Assembly (NCBI GenBank): GCA_040772225.1
Contig: JAXGYO010000002.1
Coordinates: 1,798,001-1,862,000 of the forward strand
Direction: 5' to 3'
Length of the DNA: 64,000 nt
Origin: JAAYED01 sp040772225
Lineage (GTDB): Bacteria > Chloroflexota > Anaerolineae > UBA1429
Both the position numbers and the translations under genes were made by a program. Below the pieces are notes generated by a model. The model made no database searches. It was not told where the DNA came from and saw only the letters and a program-made list of their open reading frames with translations. Each line of letters opens with the position of its first letter. Position 1 is the first letter of the stretch. Below are positions 60,463-64,000 of this stretch, piece after piece.

Positions 60463-61065
60463 GTGGTTCGTGTTATCGCAGGCAGCGCCAGAGGACGGCG
60501 GTTGTTCTCGGTCCCCGGCACCGGCACGCGCCCGGTGACCGACCGGGTCAAAGAGTCACTGTTCGACATCCTGAGTGCTGATGTGCAGGAAAGCACCTGG
60601 CTCGACCTCTTTGGTGGCACTGGCGCGATCGGCATCGAAGCCCTCAGCCGCGGGGCGCGGAGCGCGGTGTTCATCGACAAGGCGCACCAGGCGATCACGA
60701 CGATTCGCCGCAACCTGGCGCTGACCGGCTTTGCGGGTAGCAGCGAGGTGATCCGCGGCGATGCGCTACGTTATATCGCGCAGGCCGCAGAGGGGGCGCA
60801 GTTCGACTATATCTATGTGGCACCGCCCCAATACCAGGAGCTCTGGGCCGAGGCGCTGCGGGCGCTTGACGAACGCGCTCTCGATGGGCGATCCTTGCTG
60901 GCGCCCTACGGCCAGGTGATTGTGCAGATCCATCCGCGGGAGTACGATCCGCTGATGCTGCAGACGCTGGCCCTGCAGGACGAGCGCCGCTATGGCAGCA
61001 CGCTGCTGTTGTTCTATGACCGTGTTGAGGACCAGATGGAGGAGCAGGATGCTGCCTCAAGTTAG
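60463..61065 (+). CDS. rsmD: 16S rRNA (guanine966-N2)-methyltransferase RsmD
   Basis: 200 residues, Rossmann methyltransferase. RVIAGSARGRRL and RPVTDRVKESLFDIL at the N-terminus are RsmD signatures; the SAM loop is LDLFGGTGAIGIEALSRGA. The catalytic motif IV, usually DPPY, reads APPQY. GTG start at 60463 with AAGGAG upstream. It overlaps the DUF951 gene by 17 bp. Function by family; the altered motif makes activity less certain. Confidence 0.88.
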   Translation: MVRVIAGSARGRRLFSVPGTGTRPVTDRVKESLFDILSADVQESTWLDLFGGTGAIGIEALSRGARSAVFIDKAHQAITTIRRNLALTGFAGSSEVIRGDALRYIAQAAEGAQFDYIYVAPPQYQELWAEALRALDERALDGRSLLAPYGQVIVQIHPREYDPLMLQTLALQDERRYGSTLLLFYDRVEDQMEEQDAASS

Positions 61066-61264
61066 CCCCGGGGACCGGGTCACCCTGCGCAAGCCGCATC
61101 CTTGCGGCTCGTACGAGTGGATCGTGACGCGCATCGGCACCGACATCGGGCTCAAGTGCGTCAAGTGCCAGCACCGTGTGATGCTGCCGCGCGGCGAGTT
61201 TAACCGCCGTGTCAAGCGTATCGACCCTGCGCCGCGCGATCCCACTGACATCGAGCAGCCCTGA
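61049..61264 (+). CDS. DUF951 family protein
   Basis: 71 residues. Signature PGDRVTLRKPHPCGSYEW followed by CVKCQHRVMLPRGEF, with a CxxC pair, as in DUF951; function unknown. ATG at 61049 with GGAGGAG upstream, inside the rsmD 3' end, so it is translationally coupled to rsmD, and mnmE starts 7 nt after its stop. Confidence 0.88.
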   Translation: MLPQVSPGDRVTLRKPHPCGSYEWIVTRIGTDIGLKCVKCQHRVMLPRGEFNRRVKRIDPAPRDPTDIEQP

Positions 61265-61270
61265 GCCAGT

Positions 61271-62632
61271 ATGTACACGCTGGATGATACCATCGCCGCC
61301 GTCGCGACGCCTCCGGGCGTGGGCGGCATCGCCGTCATCCGCATCAGCGGTCCAGAGGCGCTCACCATCGCCCAACGCGTATTCAGAACGGCGCGCGGTG
61401 CGCTGCCGCGGCTGCGATCGCACCGGCTGTACCACGGGCATATCGTGAACCCGGATACCGGCGAGACCGTCGATGAGGTACTGCTGAGCACTATGCGGGC
61501 CCCGCACTCGTATACGCGAGAGGACGTGGTCGAGATCAGCGTCCATGGCGGGCCTGTGCCGGTACGCGAGACGCTGGCGCTCTGTCTGGCGCAGGGAGCC
61601 CGCCAGGCCCAGCCGGGGGAGTTTACCCTGCGCGCCTTTCTCAACGGACGCCTGGACCTCTCGCAGGCGGAGGCGGTACTGGATGTGATCGCCTCGCGCA
61701 CCACTCAGGCGTTACGCGTTGCAGAGGCACAACTCGCCGGCAGCCTCTCGAACGAGATTCGGGACCTGCGCCAGCGCCTGTTGACTCTCTTTGCCGGGCT
61801 ACAGGCGGCGATCGACTTTCCTGAGGATGTCGAGGCGGTGGATATGCGACCCGAGCTGCAGGCAATACGCGAGCGCCTAACATGGCTGCTCGATGAGGCC
61901 GAGCGGGGCATGATCTACCGGGACGGGCTGCGTACGGCGATCGTGGGCCGGCCCAATGTGGGCAAGAGCAGCCTGCTGAACGCCCTCCTGCGCACAGAGC
62001 GCGCCATCGTCACGCCGGTGCCAGGCACGACGCGGGACACGCTGGAGGAGGTGTTGAACCTGCGGGGTGTGCCGCTGCTGCTGGTGGACACCGCGGGTCT
62101 GGCGGAGACCGAGGACCCGGTGGAGCGGATCGGCATTGACCGCACGCACCGCGCGCTGGCGCAGGCGGATCTGGCGATCGTCGTCTACGACGGTAGCCTG
62201 CCTCCGGGGGAGCAGGATGCCGATGTCGCGGCGCTGGCGCAGGGTATCCCCGCCGTGGTGGCGGTGAACAAGAGCGATCTGGGCACGGTCGAGGGGTATT
62301 CAGAGTTGCTGCCCGGGTCTCCCCACATTCGGGTCTCGGCGCTCACGGGCGCGGGCATTGATGCTCTGGAGGAGGCGCTTCTGGCGGCCGCTCTGGGGGG
62401 CGATGTGCCGGGACACGATCCGGTGGCCAGCAACCCGCGCCACGGCGACCTGCTGCAGCGCGCCTTGTCAAGCCTCGATGACCTGGAGCACTCGCTGGCC
62501 AGGGGAGAGGCTCTGGATCTTCTGGCCATCGATCTCTCGGAAGCCATCGCGGCGCTGGGCGAGATCACCGGTGAGCAGGCCAGCGCGCAACTGCTGGAGA
62601 CGATCTTTGCCCGGTTTTGCATCGGCAAGTAG
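61271..62632 (+). CDS. mnmE: tRNA modification GTPase MnmE
   Basis: 453 residues. N-terminal folate-binding domain (about 1-120: DTIAAVATPPGVGGIAVIRISG), helical domain split around a G domain with GRPNVGKSSLLN (G1, about 220), DTAGL (G3) and NKSD (G4), and C-terminal FCIGK with the catalytic Cys. It modifies the wobble uridine with MnmG, on the same tRNAs thiolated by MnmA. Last gene of the rsmD operon; GGTPVPVRE-like GGPVPVRE loop is normal. Confidence 0.96.
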   Translation: MYTLDDTIAAVATPPGVGGIAVIRISGPEALTIAQRVFRTARGALPRLRSHRLYHGHIVNPDTGETVDEVLLSTMRAPHSYTREDVVEISVHGGPVPVRETLALCLAQGARQAQPGEFTLRAFLNGRLDLSQAEAVLDVIASRTTQALRVAEAQLAGSLSNEIRDLRQRLLTLFAGLQAAIDFPEDVEAVDMRPELQAIRERLTWLLDEAERGMIYRDGLRTAIVGRPNVGKSSLLNALLRTERAIVTPVPGTTRDTLEEVLNLRGVPLLLVDTAGLAETEDPVERIGIDRTHRALAQADLAIVVYDGSLPPGEQDADVAALAQGIPAVVAVNKSDLGTVEGYSELLPGSPHIRVSALTGAGIDALEEALLAAALGGDVPGHDPVASNPRHGDLLQRALSSLDDLEHSLARGEALDLLAIDLSEAIAALGEITGEQASAQLLETIFARFCIGK

Positions 62633-62670
62633 CGGGTGCCTGGCCAACGCGAGAGAATGAGGAGCAGGCT

Positions 62671-63765
62671 GTGAAACTGGCGATCGTATTCTCCTGGCTG
62701 AACCAGTATGGCGGCGCCGAGCGGGTGCTCGAGGTGGTACACGACATGTACCCGCAGGCCCCGATCTACACCTCGCTGTATCGCCCGGAGGCTCTTCCCG
62801 AGGCCTACCGCTCCTGGGATATCCGCACCTCTTTTCTCGATCGCATGCCGCTCGCCCGGCGCAAGCACCAACTCTATCTGCCATGGTACCCGCTGGCCTT
62901 TGAGAGCTTTGATCTGCGCGGCTATGACGCTGTGCTCAGCCTCACCAGCGGGTTCGGCCACGGGGTGATCACCCCGGCTGAGACGGCCCACCTGTGCTAC
63001 TGCCTGACGCCGGCGCGCTTTCTCTGGAGTTACGATGCCTATATCGAGCGCGAGGGGATCGGCAAACTGGCGCGGCTGGCGCTGCGCCCGACACTCAAGA
63101 GCCTGCGCCAGTGGGACCGGCTGGCCGCCGACCGCGTGGACCAGTTCGTGGCGATCTCGCGCACGGTGCAGCGGCGCATCCAGAAGGTCTATCGCCGCGA
63201 TTCCACGATCATCTACCCGCCCATCGCCACGCGCCTCTCGCAGCCGTCGGCGCCAGAGGACTATTATCTGATCGTCTCCCGCTTGATCCCGTACAAGCGC
63301 ATCGACCTGGCTGTAGAGGCGTTCAACCGGCTGGGACTGCCGCTTCGCATCATCGGGGACGGCCGTGACCGCGCGATGCTGGAGCGCATGGCCCGCGATA
63401 ACATCCAGTTTCTGGGATTCGTGGGTAGCGACGCCGAGGTGCGCGATCAGATGGCCCGCTGCCGGGCGCTGATCTTTCCGGGCGAGGAGGATTTTGGCAT
63501 CACACCTCTGGAGGCGATGTCGGCGGGGCGTCCGGTGATCGCCTATGCGGCTGGCGGCGCGCTGGATACAGTGATCGAGGGGCAGACGGGAGCGTTCTTC
63601 CGCGAGCCCACACCCGAGTCCCTGGCGGAGGCCGTGCGCAGGTTGGAGGGGATGACCTTTACCGCGTCGGCACTGCAGGCGCACGCCGAGCAGTTCAACG
63701 CGGCGCGGTTCCAGCGGGAGTTGGACCAGGCGCTGCGGGAGGCTGTGGCTCGCGTGAGGGTATAG
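62671..63765 (+). CDS. Glycosyltransferase family 4
   Basis: 364 residues, GT-B fold. The N-terminal FSWLNQYGGAERVLEVV binds acceptor; the C-terminal nucleotide-sugar domain has LIVSRLIPYKRIDLAVEAF, a loop IIGDGRDR, and the EX7E motif in FPGEEDFGITPLEAMSAGRPVIAY. Probably adds a hexose to a surface polysaccharide or lipid. GTG start at 62671 with GAGGAG upstream, 38 bp after mnmE, so possibly cotranscribed. The substrate is unknown. Confidence 0.9.
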   Translation: MKLAIVFSWLNQYGGAERVLEVVHDMYPQAPIYTSLYRPEALPEAYRSWDIRTSFLDRMPLARRKHQLYLPWYPLAFESFDLRGYDAVLSLTSGFGHGVITPAETAHLCYCLTPARFLWSYDAYIEREGIGKLARLALRPTLKSLRQWDRLAADRVDQFVAISRTVQRRIQKVYRRDSTIIYPPIATRLSQPSAPEDYYLIVSRLIPYKRIDLAVEAFNRLGLPLRIIGDGRDRAMLERMARDNIQFLGFVGSDAEVRDQMARCRALIFPGEEDFGITPLEAMSAGRPVIAYAAGGALDTVIEGQTGAFFREPTPESLAEAVRRLEGMTFTASALQAHAEQFNAARFQRELDQALREAVARVRV

Positions 63766-63787
63766 CCAGCGTCACTGTCGTGTCAGC

Positions 63788-63822
63788 AAGAGAGGCCGCG
63801 GCAGATCGCCACGGCCTCTCTT
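63788..63822 (+). terminator. Terminator after the glycosyltransferase
   Basis: AAGAGAGGCCG (63788-63798) with CGGCCTCTCTT (63812-63822), perfect 11-bp stem. The T-rich end overlaps the stem. It lies between converging genes and may serve both. Confidence 0.8.
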
Positions 63823-63840
63823 GTGGTGCTCACTGATCGT

Positions 63841-64000
63841 CTAGCTGAACCGCTCCCAGCGGCCGTCCCCGTAGAGCACATAGATGCCGCCCCACGGGCT
63901 ATAAATCATCAGGCCATTGCTGAAGGACTGCACCGCGCCGTTGAACCCGCGTTCTTCGATGGTCCCCCAGTTCAGCGCGCTGCGCACGCCCAGGACGTTG
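63841..64000 (-). CDS. C-terminal end of an unrecognised protein (cut by window edge)
   Basis: The minus strand has an open frame of 52 codons ending at the TAG 63843-63841; the start lies beyond the window. The tail contains GAVQSFSNGLMIYSPWG, then GIYVLYGDGRWERFS, a Gly/Trp/Tyr-rich pattern. I have the impression of repeat-like segments at the ends of extracytoplasmic proteins, but cannot name a family. The frame is coding-like, and the terminator at 63788-63822 fits its end. Confidence 0.6.
   Translation of the reverse strand, partial: NVLGVRSALNWGTIEERGFNGAVQSFSNGLMIYSPWGGIYVLYGDGRWERFS

Overview
The window looks like a chromosomal piece of a GC-rich (about 60%) bacterium of the Chloroflexota type (Anaerolineae-like). 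This is an inference from gene content: an HspR/HAIR heat-shock circuit, a DinG fused to an exonuclease, LeuC/LeuD of the homoaconitase-like form, CimA beside LeuA, and a CoA-transferase fused to a GNAT domain. No rRNA, tRNA, CRISPR array, insertion sequence or phage gene was seen. Almost everything is housekeeping, but several non-coding control elements are unusually legible.

Layout. 1-5.4 kb: heat-shock block. clpB (cut by the window edge), hspR and a zinc-finger-less dnaJ run leftwards; two hsp20 genes run rightwards; groS-groL lie beyond. HspR-type inverted repeats (HAIR) sit in the dnaJ/hsp20 divergent region and over the groS promoter. 5.4-10 kb: two HAD phosphatases and a DinG-family helicase. 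9.99-10.33 kb: a gene-free stretch with four perfect DnaA boxes, an AT-rich segment and a run of TAG triplets next to a DnaA-box pair, so a good candidate replication origin although dnaA is not here. 10.4-15.9 kb: rpsU-yqeY-pgpH-dgkA plus a Wzz/Wzz/tyrosine-kinase set for exopolysaccharide. 16-26.6 kb: enolase and an acetate/acyl-CoA block (ADP-forming and AMP-forming acetyl-CoA synthetases, an OFA-family transporter, a CoA-transferase/hydrolase fused to an acetyltransferase, and a BioD-like P-loop protein). 26.7-31.3 kb: an Rrf2 regulator with its own operator, then cysE-iscS-mnmA (cysteine to tRNA thiolation) and three small membrane proteins. 31.3-37.7 kb: NAD(P)H-hydrate repair, an alpha/beta-hydrolase that has lost its nucleophile, and nadC-nadA-nadB.

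37.9-52.7 kb: one long leftward operon for branched-chain amino acids (ilvD-ilvB-ilvN-ilvC-cimA-leuA-leuC-thrC-leuD-pheA-leuB-ilvE). It is preceded by a previously unannotated 33-residue leader peptide, 15 residues of which are Ile, Leu or Val, followed by mutually exclusive antiterminator and terminator hairpins and then a second terminator: a complete transcription attenuator. 52.9-64 kb: an aldo/keto reductase, beta-mannosidase, a GNAT protein, thrS behind a T-box-like leader, rubrerythrin, rsmD, a DUF951 protein, mnmE, a glycosyltransferase and the C-terminal end of an unknown protein.

All boundaries, motifs and base pairings were read by eye; no database search or folding program was run.
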